From Scalindua sp964437425 (lineage in GTDB: Bacteria > Planctomycetota > Brocadiia > Brocadiales > Scalinduaceae): a DNA stretch of 29,434 bases. This document shows positions 1-8,561 of this stretch, in pieces. The notes beneath the pieces are model-generated. The model did not search any database, was not told where the DNA came from, and saw only the letters and a program-made list of their open reading frames with translations. The DNA is taken from positions 1 to 29,434 of the forward strand of contig CAYTGO010000039.1 of NCBI GenBank assembly GCA_964437425.1, given 5' to 3'. The position numbers and the translations under genes were made by a program. Position 1 is the stretch's first letter; every line of letters begins with the position of its first letter.

Positions 1-2
1 TG

Positions 3-1880
3 AAAGAGTGGAATACCGAATTCAAGAGCGGAATAAGTGCATTTGAGGTACCATATAAAAGTGATGAAAAAGGGTTTATAAAGTTTAGTGCAAGCCTGGA
101 TGTTGAAGATGCCGGACTGGATTTAGACAAAGAGAACAATAGTAAGTTCGCATTTGTTAATGTTTCTGATAAGACGAGACTGCTATATATTAATGGTGTC
201 AAAAAGGAGAAGATGTATCTTCCTGATGCTCTGGAAGATAAAACAATTGATGTTGAGATAAAGGGGCCTGACCAGATACCTAAATCGCTACAGGAATTTC
301 TTAAATATGACAGTATAATTTTCTCGAATGTTTCAAAAGATTCTATCAGTGATGAACAGATGGCATTGATGGAAAAGTACGTAAAGGATTATGGTGGTGG
401 GTTTGTGATGACATGTGGTGCTAACATCACTGCTGAAGGTGGATATTCCGGGACTAAAATAGAAGAGATTCTGCCTGTTAAGATAATAGGTGGAGAGCCG
501 CCTAAAAAAGAGAAGAAAACAAGACTTTCCTTAGTCTTAATAATAGATAAATCAGGTAGCATGTTGGGAAAGAAAATGCTTTTTGCCAAGAAGGCATCAA
601 TTGAATTGATCAAACAGCTGAAAGAGAATGATAATTTTGGTATTATTGCATTTGATACAGCGCCGCATACTATTGTTGGACTAAAATCTAAGGAGGATGT
701 TAAGAAAGAGATTATCAGAAAACTGAGTATGTTAAATGCGGATGGGGGGACGGATATATTCCCTGCAATGGATTCTGCTTATCGACAAATCAGACAGAAG
801 GATTCAAAGGTAAATCATGTTATTTTGCTTTCTGATGGAAACACAAAATCCATATATTATCATTATAATAAAATGATCAGCAAGTTTCAGCAGGCACATA
901 TAACGGTTTCAACCATTGCTCTTGGGACGTGGCTTGTGAATACAAAACTACTGCAAGATATTGCCAAGAAGACAAAAGGACAATTCTATCAGATATCTGA
1001 CATAATAAGGCTGCCAAGGTTAATAATAAAGGACTCAGAATTCTTTGTATCGCAATCAGATTTTCATGAAGAACATTTTTATCCTTCAATCAATCAGAAA
1101 AGTCAGATATTGAGCGGTATATATGATAAGCAGTTTCCTCCGCTCAAAGGGCACACAATCACAGAAGCAAAAGAAAATGTTGAAGTGCCGCTGGTAACAA
1201 ACATAATGGGGAAAACTGATCCGATCCTGGCTGATTGGAGATACGGCTTGGGCAAGGTAGTCGTTTATGCGTCTGATGCAAATGCGAGGTGGTCGTCAAA
1301 GTGGATAAACTGGGCAATGTTTAATAAGTTCTGGTCGCAAGTAGTGAGGTGGTCAATGAGGGATATATCTAAAGCTAATTATGGTATTAAGATCAAGACT
1401 GATGACGATGCGATGTCCTTGCAAATTGAATCGTCATCTCTGTTAGAGGATGATACAAAGCTTGAAGTCAGTTTAATATCACCGGACTTTGCTGACAGTG
1501 GCCAGGGACTTCTCCTTAAGCAGGTCGCACCAAAAAGATTTATGTCAGAACTGGAAGATATTAATCCGGGCATTTATAACTTGAAAATATCAAGGGTAAG
1601 GGACGGAAAGGTTATTGACTTAAAGACAAAAGGATTGCTGATTCCGGAGAAAACAGTCACAAAACCACTTGAGTACGCTGTTCAAGGCAATAACACTTCG
1701 CAGCTTAAAAATATTGCGGAGATCACTGGGGGAAAGTATAATCCAATGAAAGAAGAGATAACAGTAGAGGAAGAAGAGATAGTAATATTTAAGAGCCTTG
1801 CAGGGTTTATAATCCCCCTGGCTCTTTTTCTGTTCATTGCCGACATTGCAGTAAGAAAATTTAATAGACAAGGGGCTTAA
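3..1880 (+). CDS. VWA-domain membrane protein with GATase1-like fold, 5' truncated
   Basis: The reading frame is open from base 3, well upstream of the ATG at 213, so the gene enters from outside the window and its true start is not visible. The order is a beta-rich segment, a glutamine-amidotransferase-like region (about nt 310-480, with GGGFVMTCGA), then a von Willebrand A domain. The VWA MIDAS motif is DKSGSM at nt 546, with GGTDIF and LLSDGN as the later MIDAS loops. A second GATase-like strand follows (WRYGLGKVVVYASD, about nt 1240). A hydrophobic helix (AGFIIPLALFLFIADIAV) anchors the C-terminus. Proteins of this build are common in Planctomycetota, often near MoxR/DUF58/BatA genes, and are thought to sit in the inner membrane with a large periplasmic part. 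The next gene starts 5 nt after the stop, suggesting an operon. The exact function is unknown. Confidence 0.88.
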   Translation, partial: KEWNTEFKSGISAFEVPYKSDEKGFIKFSASLDVEDAGLDLDKENNSKFAFVNVSDKTRLLYINGVKKEKMYLPDALEDKTIDVEIKGPDQIPKSLQEFLKYDSIIFSNVSKDSISDEQMALMEKYVKDYGGGFVMTCGANITAEGGYSGTKIEEILPVKIIGGEPPKKEKKTRLSLVLIIDKSGSMLGKKMLFAKKASIELIKQLKENDNFGIIAFDTAPHTIVGLKSKEDVKKEIIRKLSMLNADGGTDIFPAMDSAYRQIRQKDSKVNHVILLSDGNTKSIYYHYNKMISKFQQAHITVSTIALGTWLVNTKLLQDIAKKTKGQFYQISDIIRLPRLIIKDSEFFVSQSDFHEEHFYPSINQKSQILSGIYDKQFPPLKGHTITEAKENVEVPLVTNIMGKTDPILADWRYGLGKVVVYASDANARWSSKWINWAMFNKFWSQVVRWSMRDISKANYGIKIKTDDDAMSLQIESSSLLEDDTKLEVSLISPDFADSGQGLLLKQVAPKRFMSELEDINPGIYNLKISRVRDGKVIDLKTKGLLIPEKTVTKPLEYAVQGNNTSQLKNIAEITGGKYNPMKEEITVEEEEIVIFKSLAGFIIPLALFLFIADIAVRKFNRQGA

Positions 1881-1885
1881 ATAAC

Positions 1886-2686
1886 ATGAGATTATATGTT
1901 TTGTTTTTTATTACTATCATTTCATTGAGCACTCTCATTTCAACTGTTCATGCGCAATCAATCTTCTCAGGCATGATTTTTTCTGAGAAAAAAGAGGGTT
2001 TAAAAATTGTTGAAGTGCAGTCCGGGAGTCCGGGTTTTGACGCGGGATTGATAAAAGGCGATATCGTTCTTGAAATAGAAGGTAAGAAAATAAGATCCTT
2101 GCCTGATTATGTGAAAATATCTAGAAAAATGAAAGACAAAAAAGTTGAAGCATCATTAGTGATCCTCAGAAAGGATGTTGAATATGATGTTACTATAATG
2201 ATCTATAGTGTTCCGATTTATAAAAACTGGCAAGAAAAGGTGGCCAAGCCAATTAAGCTTCCGCGAGGGCTGACAAAGACACCGTATATATACTGGGTTG
2301 GCAAGGGTTACAGAGCACTAAAAAAACGTATGAACAATAAGTCTGTTGGTGTAAAGATTAAAAATTACAATAAGGCCTTAGAGTATCTTTTGAATGCACT
2401 ACACTATCGACCGGAATCTATAGATACAGCACTCCAGATCGCCAGTGCCTATCATAAACTTGGGAACCTTTATACTGAGAAGAAAACCGTAAAAGAAAGT
2501 GTGATGTTCTACAGGAAGTCTATTAAGTACTTCAACGGTTGCTTCAAAAAAACTGATGAAAAAGAGTATCTGAATAAAATTTTGACAAATTTGCAGGAAA
2601 TAGAAACAGAACTAAGTAAGATTAAATCTGACGAAGCAAAACCCGCATTAGAAACCAAGAGAAGAAGTCTAAGCATTCCTCAATAA
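1886..2686 (+). CDS. Exported PDZ and TPR-like domain protein
   Basis: A 266-residue protein with a clear Sec signal peptide (about residues 1-23, ending VHAQ). A PDZ domain covers about residues 35-105: the GLKIVEVQSGSPGFDAGLIKGDIVL stretch is the typical carboxylate-binding loop and GD-I core of HtrA/CtpA-like PDZ domains. No protease domain follows. The second half is helical with TPR-like spacing (YLLNALHYRPESIDTALQIA, about residues 160-230) and ends in a charged tail. It starts 5 nt after the VWA gene, so the two are probably co-transcribed, and it may act as a periplasmic adaptor for that membrane protein (inference). The start ATG sits directly at the signal peptide. Confidence 0.8.
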   Translation: MRLYVLFFITIISLSTLISTVHAQSIFSGMIFSEKKEGLKIVEVQSGSPGFDAGLIKGDIVLEIEGKKIRSLPDYVKISRKMKDKKVEASLVILRKDVEYDVTIMIYSVPIYKNWQEKVAKPIKLPRGLTKTPYIYWVGKGYRALKKRMNNKSVGVKIKNYNKALEYLLNALHYRPESIDTALQIASAYHKLGNLYTEKKTVKESVMFYRKSIKYFNGCFKKTDEKEYLNKILTNLQEIETELSKIKSDEAKPALETKRRSLSIPQ

Positions 2687-2742
2687 AAATAGTCGTTTAA
2701 TTGATGTTATCTCCTGCTGTTTGAGACACATTTGAGGTTGCA

Positions 2743-2856
2743 GTGAGGTATGGCTCTGTTGAAGTAGGGGGATTTAGAAACTGGCATCCATGTCAAAAGG
2801 ATGGCTATAGAATTCATGATTACTTATTATTAAATAAACAGGTTTTTATCAGATGA
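2743..2856 (+). pseudogene. Possible gene remnant or 37-codon small ORF
   Basis: In the gap between the PDZ gene and the lipoprotein, a frame opens after a TGA near 2725. From a GTG at 2743 it reads MRYGSVEVGGFRNWHPCQK and continues to a TGA at 2854-2856, which overlaps the lipoprotein ATG. The composition (W, H, C, G, D) looks protein-like and unlike translated AT-rich spacer. No ribosome binding site is obvious and I recognise no family. It could be the tail of a decayed gene, a leader peptide coupled to the lipoprotein gene, or chance. Confidence 0.25.
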
Positions 2857-3833
2857 CAAAAAAATATTATCTCTACTTATTAATAAGCTTATTATTGCTT
2901 GCCGGATGCAAAACTACAAATATATCACTGATACCATACAGAAAGGAATATTCAAAGTTTGTAAATGATGTTGCAATAATGCATTATCCTGAGAGCCCTC
3001 AAATAGACGTGGACATCAGAAATGATGAAATGTTTATTTCGTCATTGGCTGCAGGGCCTATGATTATACCGCAATTGATGATGATGCTTGCCAAGAATTC
3101 AGCGAATGAGGAAGATGCTATGGCTTTTAATGATATAATATTTGACTTGAACATTGGTGATGTATTATGTGAAAAGCTTAATACCAAATTCCAACTCTGT
3201 TCATATTTTCATGTGGTACCTCAGAAAAGTATTGTGAGCAGCAACACCTTGTGGAGACTGATGGAGAAAAAAGATAAAGATGTAAAGGACTATGTACAAG
3301 TGGGTACAGAATTGGGGATCGATACGATACTTGAAACAGATGTATTATCATTTGGTATAAAAGACCCCGGAATTTTTTCTGATCCATATGCATTTATTAA
3401 GGTCGATGTTAAGATGACTACTGCAGCTGGAGGTACAGTTATATGGAGGGATATTGTACAGGCAAGAACGGAGATAGGGATGAATACTGTAGATTTGGTA
3501 GACATGGTGTATACAGACGATGAATTTCTGAGGAAAAAACTGGAAGAGGTTGTAGATGCGGTTTCAGAGCAGTGTATTGAGAAAATGGGTTTTGATACAC
3601 ATAATACATATTTGCTGGATAAAGATTATATCAAGAAAAGCAGACACAAAATAAACATTGCTGATAAACTCAATGAATTAAATCTGCTCCGGCAGGAAAA
3701 CTTTATCTCTAACGTAGACTATGACAAAACAAAGCATGATTTGATAGAAAAAGCAAAAGGTATAAATGGTGCCGGCTTTGGTACCGAAACTAAACTGAGC
3801 TCCACTGCAATAGCAAGTCCAACAGTAAAATGA
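2853..3833 (+). CDS. Putative lipoprotein with C-terminal SHOCT-like segment
   Basis: A 326-residue protein beginning with a lipoprotein signal (LLISLLLLAGC, lipobox cysteine at residue 19), so it should be lipidated and membrane-tethered. The middle (about residues 100-230) alternates strands and helices: DILFDLNIGD-like, ELGIDTILETDVLSFGIKD, then VKMTTAAGGTVIWRDIVQA. This resembles lipoproteins of the CsgG/GNA1162/LPP20-like kind that bring a protein to the outer membrane, but I cannot fix the family. Near the C-terminus (about residues 270-305), LNELNLLRQENFISNVDYDKTKHDLIEKA matches the SHOCT pattern (short helix, G/N-x-I-S, then a second helix), a small oligomerisation or regulatory tail. 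Only a weak AGG lies upstream of the ATG. Confidence 0.72.
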   Translation: MTKKYYLYLLISLLLLAGCKTTNISLIPYRKEYSKFVNDVAIMHYPESPQIDVDIRNDEMFISSLAAGPMIIPQLMMMLAKNSANEEDAMAFNDIIFDLNIGDVLCEKLNTKFQLCSYFHVVPQKSIVSSNTLWRLMEKKDKDVKDYVQVGTELGIDTILETDVLSFGIKDPGIFSDPYAFIKVDVKMTTAAGGTVIWRDIVQARTEIGMNTVDLVDMVYTDDEFLRKKLEEVVDAVSEQCIEKMGFDTHNTYLLDKDYIKKSRHKINIADKLNELNLLRQENFISNVDYDKTKHDLIEKAKGINGAGFGTETKLSSTAIASPTVK

Positions 3834-3898
3834 CTATTCCGTTTTCAGCTTTGTGAATATTGATTTAATTCTGAGTCTACAAATTCCATCCTAATAAT

Positions 3899-4492
3899 AT
3901 GAGAAAGCACTTTTTGATTAACACCCTGGTCTTTTCCTTCATCTTTCTTCCAATTCTAACTATGACGTTAGTAGCTGAAGAGGAATCGCTACTAACGGAA
4001 CTTCGTTCTTCTTATATGAATTTAACTGTTTCACAAGTTCAGTCAATGTCAAATATCTCCATACGTAGAAATAAGGTGTGGGGTTTTTATGGGCATAGTA
4101 CAATTCAGCATGAATACGAAACAAAAATAATTGCTGATGAAAAGGTGGTAATTGACCATGCTACCGGTTTAATGTGGCAACAATCAGGTTCTTACGACTA
4201 TATGAGAAGGAAAGAGGTGAAGAAATGGTTAAGAGGTTTGAACCGTAAGGGCTATGCCGGATATACTGACTGGCGTGTGCCAACGGTAGAGGAAGCGTCG
4301 TCTCTACTTGAAGCCAGTGAGAAGAATGGAAATTTATACATAGATACTGTGTTTGATAAAAAGCAAAGGTGGCTCTGGACAGGCGACAGTTGTAGTTCGG
4401 GCGGCATGTGGCGTGTATACTTTGACGATGGTTACGTAGATTGGGGAGACGTAAGTCTGCTTTTCGTACGCCCGGTTCGCAATCTAAAATGA
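3899..4492 (+). CDS. Exported DUF1566 (Lcl C-terminal) domain protein
   Basis: A 197-residue protein with an N-terminal hydrophobic signal (residues 5-25, FSFIFLPILTMTLVAEE). After a short variable region the Lcl C-terminal/DUF1566 domain (about residues 88-197) is clear: DHATGLMWQQS, then a helix with KKWLRGLNRKGYAGYTDWRVPTVEE, then LWTGD, and FDDGYVDWGD followed by VRPVR at the very end. This domain is found in extracytoplasmic proteins and in some lectin-like or phage-tail contexts, and it shares its fold with FGE-sulfatase/C-type-lectin-like proteins. No enzymatic role can be assigned. It follows the lipoprotein by 65 nt. A weak ribosome binding site leaves the start slightly uncertain. 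Confidence 0.78.
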   Translation: MRKHFLINTLVFSFIFLPILTMTLVAEEESLLTELRSSYMNLTVSQVQSMSNISIRRNKVWGFYGHSTIQHEYETKIIADEKVVIDHATGLMWQQSGSYDYMRRKEVKKWLRGLNRKGYAGYTDWRVPTVEEASSLLEASEKNGNLYIDTVFDKKQRWLWTGDSCSSGGMWRVYFDDGYVDWGDVSLLFVRPVRNLK

Positions 4493-4709
4493 AATGATTT
4501 AGTCAAATTTAATTATTCCTTCAACCCTGGAGTCTGATGATAGTCTTGCCGGTTACTTAATTCATTCAGAGTCATACATTTTTCCGCTTGATTTCAACAA
4601 TTACTTGAGTATTATGACAGTTATTATTAGACAACCTACTAAATTCACACCACACTGAAATCCTCTCTACCGTCTGATTGGTAAGCTTTTCATAAGGAAG
4701 AGATGTTGT

Positions 4710-5192
4710 ATGATTGAAAACAAAACATTGCAGGTTTTATCAGGTTTTCAGCTTTTTAAAGGGCTTGCTGAGATGGATCTAAAGGCGATTCATGCAAAAT
4801 GTCAAAGGATAAAATTCAAAGAAGCTGAAACTTTGATGAAAGAAGGGCAGATTAACTCCGCCATCTATATAATAATTAAAGGGCAGGTGGAAGTCTGCCT
4901 TCCTGAAAGAAGCGGGGAGATAGAATACAGAAGACCTACAAAAGTCAAATTAGCCATAGAACATGAAGGTGATTTTTTTGGAGAATATTCTCTCATTGAC
5001 TCAAAACCGGCATCCGCTTCAGTAATTGCAACTCACGCGGGAGAGCTTATAAAGATAACAAAGTACAATCTGGATAGTATTCTAGAAAGTGACGATCGCA
5101 TAGCGAAGACAGTTTACCTGAATATACTTAAAATTCTTGTAGGAAGACTCCGGCATATTAACAAGGAATATGACGAGATCTATATTTTGTGA
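4710..5192 (+). CDS. Stand-alone cyclic-nucleotide-binding-fold protein
   Basis: A 160-residue protein made of one CAP-type cNMP-binding beta-barrel. Residues 10-30 hold the FQLFKGLAEMDL helix that begins this fold, 40-60 hold AETLMKEGQINSAIYIIIKGQV, and 87-105 hold the phosphate-binding cassette GDFFGEYSLIDSKPASASV. The GE pair is kept but the arginine that normally contacts the cyclic phosphate (P-R-A/S-A) is alanine here, so cAMP or cGMP binding is doubtful. There is no helix-turn-helix after the barrel, only a helix (residues 125-155), so it is not a Crp/Fnr transcription factor by itself. AAGGAAGAG lies 10-15 nt upstream of the ATG. An earlier ATG at 4702 runs quickly into a stop. Confidence 0.82.
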   Translation: MIENKTLQVLSGFQLFKGLAEMDLKAIHAKCQRIKFKEAETLMKEGQINSAIYIIIKGQVEVCLPERSGEIEYRRPTKVKLAIEHEGDFFGEYSLIDSKPASASVIATHAGELIKITKYNLDSILESDDRIAKTVYLNILKILVGRLRHINKEYDEIYIL

Positions 5193-5244
5193 GTACATTT
5201 GGAAAATTTGAATACATTAGTCAGCATAAATAAAGGAACTCTCA

Positions 5245-5709
5245 TTGATAATTGACAGAGTGGAGTATTGTAATTGCTACCCTTATGGTTCAGCCTGGAG
5301 CAGTGCATTTACTTTCCTGGGAACAGTAACACCAGATTCTGAAGAGATGAGGTATGAGGTTCAGGGTGATGATATTTATGCGATAATCGCAAGCTACAAC
5401 ACAAAAGAACCTCACAAATTTGAGGCTCATCGGGAGTATGTTGACATTCAGTGTCTTCTAGAAGGTCAGGAGATTATCGAGTCTACAACATTAAATGAGC
5501 TTTCCATTGATATACCATATGATTCTGAGAAGGACGTTGCATTTTATCTAAAGACAGACAGTCGGAAGATTATCTCTCACTTAATGCCCGGAATATTTAT
5601 TGCCTTTTTCCCACAAGATGCCCACATGCCCGGCGTTTCTGTAGGAGACCTTCCAGTATTTGTGAAAAAAGTAGTAGTAAAGATAAAGGCAGAACTGTTA
5701 AGATTATGA
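5245..5709 (+). CDS. YhcH/YjgK/YiaL family (DUF386) cupin protein
   Basis: A 154-residue protein matching the YhcH/YjgK/YiaL family: KFEAHREYVDIQCLLEGQE (residues 51-70) and FFPQDAHMPGVSVGD (residues 124-140) are the two hallmark segments, supplying the histidine/glutamate ligands of a double-stranded beta-helix metal site. Family members act in handling of rare sugars, such as sialic acid or beta-galactosidase-associated (EbgC) functions. No sugar genes are nearby, so the substrate is unknown. The start is TTG at 5245, supported by AAGGA 8 nt upstream. No other start is available before the conserved N-terminus. The preceding cNMP-fold gene ends 52 nt upstream. Confidence 0.85.
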   Translation: MIIDRVEYCNCYPYGSAWSSAFTFLGTVTPDSEEMRYEVQGDDIYAIIASYNTKEPHKFEAHREYVDIQCLLEGQEIIESTTLNELSIDIPYDSEKDVAFYLKTDSRKIISHLMPGIFIAFFPQDAHMPGVSVGDLPVFVKKVVVKIKAELLRL

Positions 5710-5778
5710 ACCTATAGTGCCACAGAGTTCAAAAAAACAGAATTTATCACTTATGGTTATGGGGAATTTGAATAATAG

Positions 5779-7263
5779 ATGAAAAGATATAAAGATGGTC
5801 TTGTCCCGCGTGATATAAAGAAAGGGTTTTATAGAAATATAGAGCTTGGTAGGGATGTTGTAGTACAAAGAATAGAAATAGGTAATCAGATCAGAGAAAT
5901 GATTACATCTCACATCGGTTTATCTGGTACATCAAACACAAACAGAGAAGCGATTAATTCCAGTATCAATTTGCTTTCCTATGACAATAGGGATGTAGGT
6001 AATGGTATGTACGGACTGAAAGCATCGTTTGAGTGGAATATATCAGAAGTAGTCTGGCAAATAGAGCAAAACGTACAAGAGTTTAAAGAGATGATAAAGA
6101 TTATCTATGCTTCTCTGGAACCTTCAGTTGTAGAGCTGCGATCTTCAGCGCAGGAAGCTTATGAAAATGGTAGAATAGCTGATGCAATAGACAATTTTTC
6201 TAAATTATCTGAATGTTGTGAAGATGACTTTTCTGTTTTCTTAAGTCTCGGAATCATCAGCCTTTTCCACGAAAAAGATAAGGAAAAGTCTTTAGCGCAT
6301 TTTGATAAGGCCGTAGAGATTGTTGGGCCACAATCTGACTTCTACACGAGTTACGCATTGCTATACAAAGCATTCGTATTACGTAATCTTGATCGTATTG
6401 ATGAAGCTCAAAGATTTTCAAGACAGGCAGTAGATTTGTCTCCTGACTTTGCCGAAGCGCTATACCAGAATGCACAATACAACGCTCTCTTGAAAAATAC
6501 AGATACGGCTATCTCATCGTTAAAAACAATAATCGGCACTGATATCCTTTATAGTCTGAAAATTACTAATGAGCAGGATTTTGATGGAATACGGCAGCAA
6601 ATAACAAAAATCATAAATGAAGTTTGTGCTCCTGTGCACGAGGGAATTAAAAAAAAGTTGAAGAAGTTTGATGGGAAACTACATCATCTCAACGCTATCG
6701 TCAATAGTCTCAACAAACAGGGTCTTAATATTTCTGACAGTCAGGATACTAAACAGCTCCAAGAGGACAAACAAGAATTAACCAATATAGTTGATTCTAA
6801 TTCCGTCTTAAATCTGTTTGTAGTTGATAAATGCTTTTCCAGATTAGATAAAAACCTGCAGCACGATAAATCTCAATTATTGTCAGATTGTAATGAAGCA
6901 CGAAAGAGAGTGGGATATGAAAAAGAAGGAGCTGCCAAGGCATTAAAAAAACTAAAGGAAAGAGGTTTTCTAGCTCCGTTTTTTCTTAAGTTGTTTTTAA
7001 GTCAACTGTATGCAATACCGGCTGGTATATTTGTTAGAGTGCCGCCTGATATGTTAATTTCAAAATATGCCAGACTGATGGGAGCATCTATGGGCATTCC
7101 ACCCGGAGTATTCATTCTGGAGGCTATTGCCGTAGTTTCGTGTGTTCTGATGGTGTTTGTACCTACTATTGGTCCTCGCATGAAATGTAAGAAAAACTAT
7201 GTTCGTATTCAATATAAGGAGAGTATTCTAGATGATACAATAAAAGCGATTAAGCAGGGATAG
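5779..7263 (+). CDS. TPR-containing protein with coiled coil and C-terminal hydrophobic segments
   Basis: A 494-residue protein without a signal peptide. Residues 1-110 form a charged, helical N-terminal part. TPR units run from about 115 to 250 (SSAQEAYENGRIADAIDNFSKL, then KEKSLAHFDKAVEIVG, then RIDEAQRFSRQAVDLSPDFAEALYQNA). A coiled-coil-like stretch follows (290-390, rich in K, E, Q, L). The C-terminus has an amphipathic/hydrophobic region (FFLKLFLSQLYAIPAGIF) and one likely transmembrane helix (GVFILEAIAVVSCVLMVFVPTI, about 455-476), then a basic tail. It is likely a membrane-tethered scaffold with the TPRs in the cytoplasm (inference). It follows the YhcH gene by 69 nt and converges with the DUF1573 gene. 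Confidence 0.75.
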   Translation: MKRYKDGLVPRDIKKGFYRNIELGRDVVVQRIEIGNQIREMITSHIGLSGTSNTNREAINSSINLLSYDNRDVGNGMYGLKASFEWNISEVVWQIEQNVQEFKEMIKIIYASLEPSVVELRSSAQEAYENGRIADAIDNFSKLSECCEDDFSVFLSLGIISLFHEKDKEKSLAHFDKAVEIVGPQSDFYTSYALLYKAFVLRNLDRIDEAQRFSRQAVDLSPDFAEALYQNAQYNALLKNTDTAISSLKTIIGTDILYSLKITNEQDFDGIRQQITKIINEVCAPVHEGIKKKLKKFDGKLHHLNAIVNSLNKQGLNISDSQDTKQLQEDKQELTNIVDSNSVLNLFVVDKCFSRLDKNLQHDKSQLLSDCNEARKRVGYEKEGAAKALKKLKERGFLAPFFLKLFLSQLYAIPAGIFVRVPPDMLISKYARLMGASMGIPPGVFILEAIAVVSCVLMVFVPTIGPRMKCKKNYVRIQYKESILDDTIKAIKQG

Positions 7264-7320
7264 CGTAATCAATGACATTCATGATTATGCAATAGGACAT
7301 TGTTGCAGTGGTGTGTTCGG

Positions 7321-8391
7321 TTATTCAGGTTCATTGGCTTTGTGTACTTCGCCTGTTATAGGAATATTGATGACCGGCAGTTCCTCGCTGTTGGTAGTAA
7401 GCTCCAGTTGCCCTTCTATTCTACCAATAGGAGCGTCGTTATGAAGTTTAGTTTCGACCAGACAGTGAGGGTTTTTCTGTTCATATCTTTCATCGATATT
7501 AACACTTAAATAATCCGGTGAGATCTTACTGCTTAAAATCCTTATGTGGCTTTCGTTTATCTTGACAAAAAGCTTTTTAGTTATCTCTCTTCCCTCCGGA
7601 ACAGTACCGTAATATATTCTTCTCTGATTTATGGTAATATCGCCTTCTACCACACCATAAAATATAATACTGGTTTTTGGTTGTTTGGTGCTGTTTGACT
7701 CCAGGAATATCTTGCCACTGAATCTGCCAATTTCATGATGGTTCTTTAATGTGGCGGTGATAGTGAATTTTCCCTCCTGATTGTCTGACACAGAGGTCTC
7801 TACATATGGTTTAGACGAAGCAACCTTCATAATTTTGAAATCTGTACCTGACTGTGATTTTACGGAGACTTTGACTGTGTTTTCTGATTGATTATCTGCA
7901 CGGAAAGAACCAAAGTTGATGTTCTTTGGTTTAAAACTGATCTCTTCAATAACCTCTCCGGAAATAGTTAACTTATGGTTAGAGGTATCCGGGTCATTAC
8001 TCAAAACGGATATAGTCTTCGAGACTTTCCCCCCATAGTTCACTGTATTAAGAGTAGCCTTAATCTCTCCTTTTTCTCCTGGAAGAATAGTATTATTAGA
8101 AAGTACCGCAGCAGTGCACCCACAGGAAGGTTTTACTTTTTTTATTTCCAATGTGGCCTTGCCACGGTTTTCGAACTTATACACATGTTCAACCTTATCA
8201 CCTTTATAAGCCTTACCAAAATCAAAGTTCGGGTTTTCAAAGAAGATTACCGGTTTTTTGACTGAAGAGCTGTCGGCATCGGTTTTGTTGTCAGCTGCTA
8301 TGCTTTGTGCCGGCAGCAGCTCTGTATTAAGGAAAAGCAGAATCATTATGGACAAGATGCAGACTGAGATTGTTATGTGTGGTGTTCTCAT
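7321..8391 (-). CDS. Exported DUF1573 domain protein
   Basis: A 356-residue protein with an N-terminal signal segment (about residues 8-30, LSIMILLFLNTELLPAQS). Residues 49-140 are a textbook DUF1573/ASH-like immunoglobulin domain: NPNFDFGKAYKGDKVEHVYKF, then the two-cysteine motif PSCGCTAA (C90, C92), then GEKGEIKATLN. Two further beta-sandwich repeats follow (about 150-245 and 250-350), each ending in a V-x-G-x-V strand. Such proteins are periplasmic or surface adhesive domains, frequent in Planctomycetota and Bacteroidota, with no known catalytic activity. No clear ribosome binding site precedes the ATG at 8391. It is the last of three exported-protein genes on this strand. Confidence 0.85.
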   Translation of the reverse strand: MRTPHITISVCILSIMILLFLNTELLPAQSIAADNKTDADSSSVKKPVIFFENPNFDFGKAYKGDKVEHVYKFENRGKATLEIKKVKPSCGCTAAVLSNNTILPGEKGEIKATLNTVNYGGKVSKTISVLSNDPDTSNHKLTISGEVIEEISFKPKNINFGSFRADNQSENTVKVSVKSQSGTDFKIMKVASSKPYVETSVSDNQEGKFTITATLKNHHEIGRFSGKIFLESNSTKQPKTSIIFYGVVEGDITINQRRIYYGTVPEGREITKKLFVKINESHIRILSSKISPDYLSVNIDERYEQKNPHCLVETKLHNDAPIGRIEGQLELTTNSEELPVINIPITGEVHKANEPE

Positions 8392-8561
8392 TTAGTCTAA
8401 ATTATAATTAATGCTACAAGGCAAAACAAGATAGTTTTGTAAAAGTTTTACTAGTTAGGATTCTGTTTAACAGATCATATGCTTGTAGACGGTATTCAGT
8501 AAAGAAAACCTTTAGCCTTGTTCGCTTTCACACTATTTGTATCAAGGCCTGGTAAATAATG

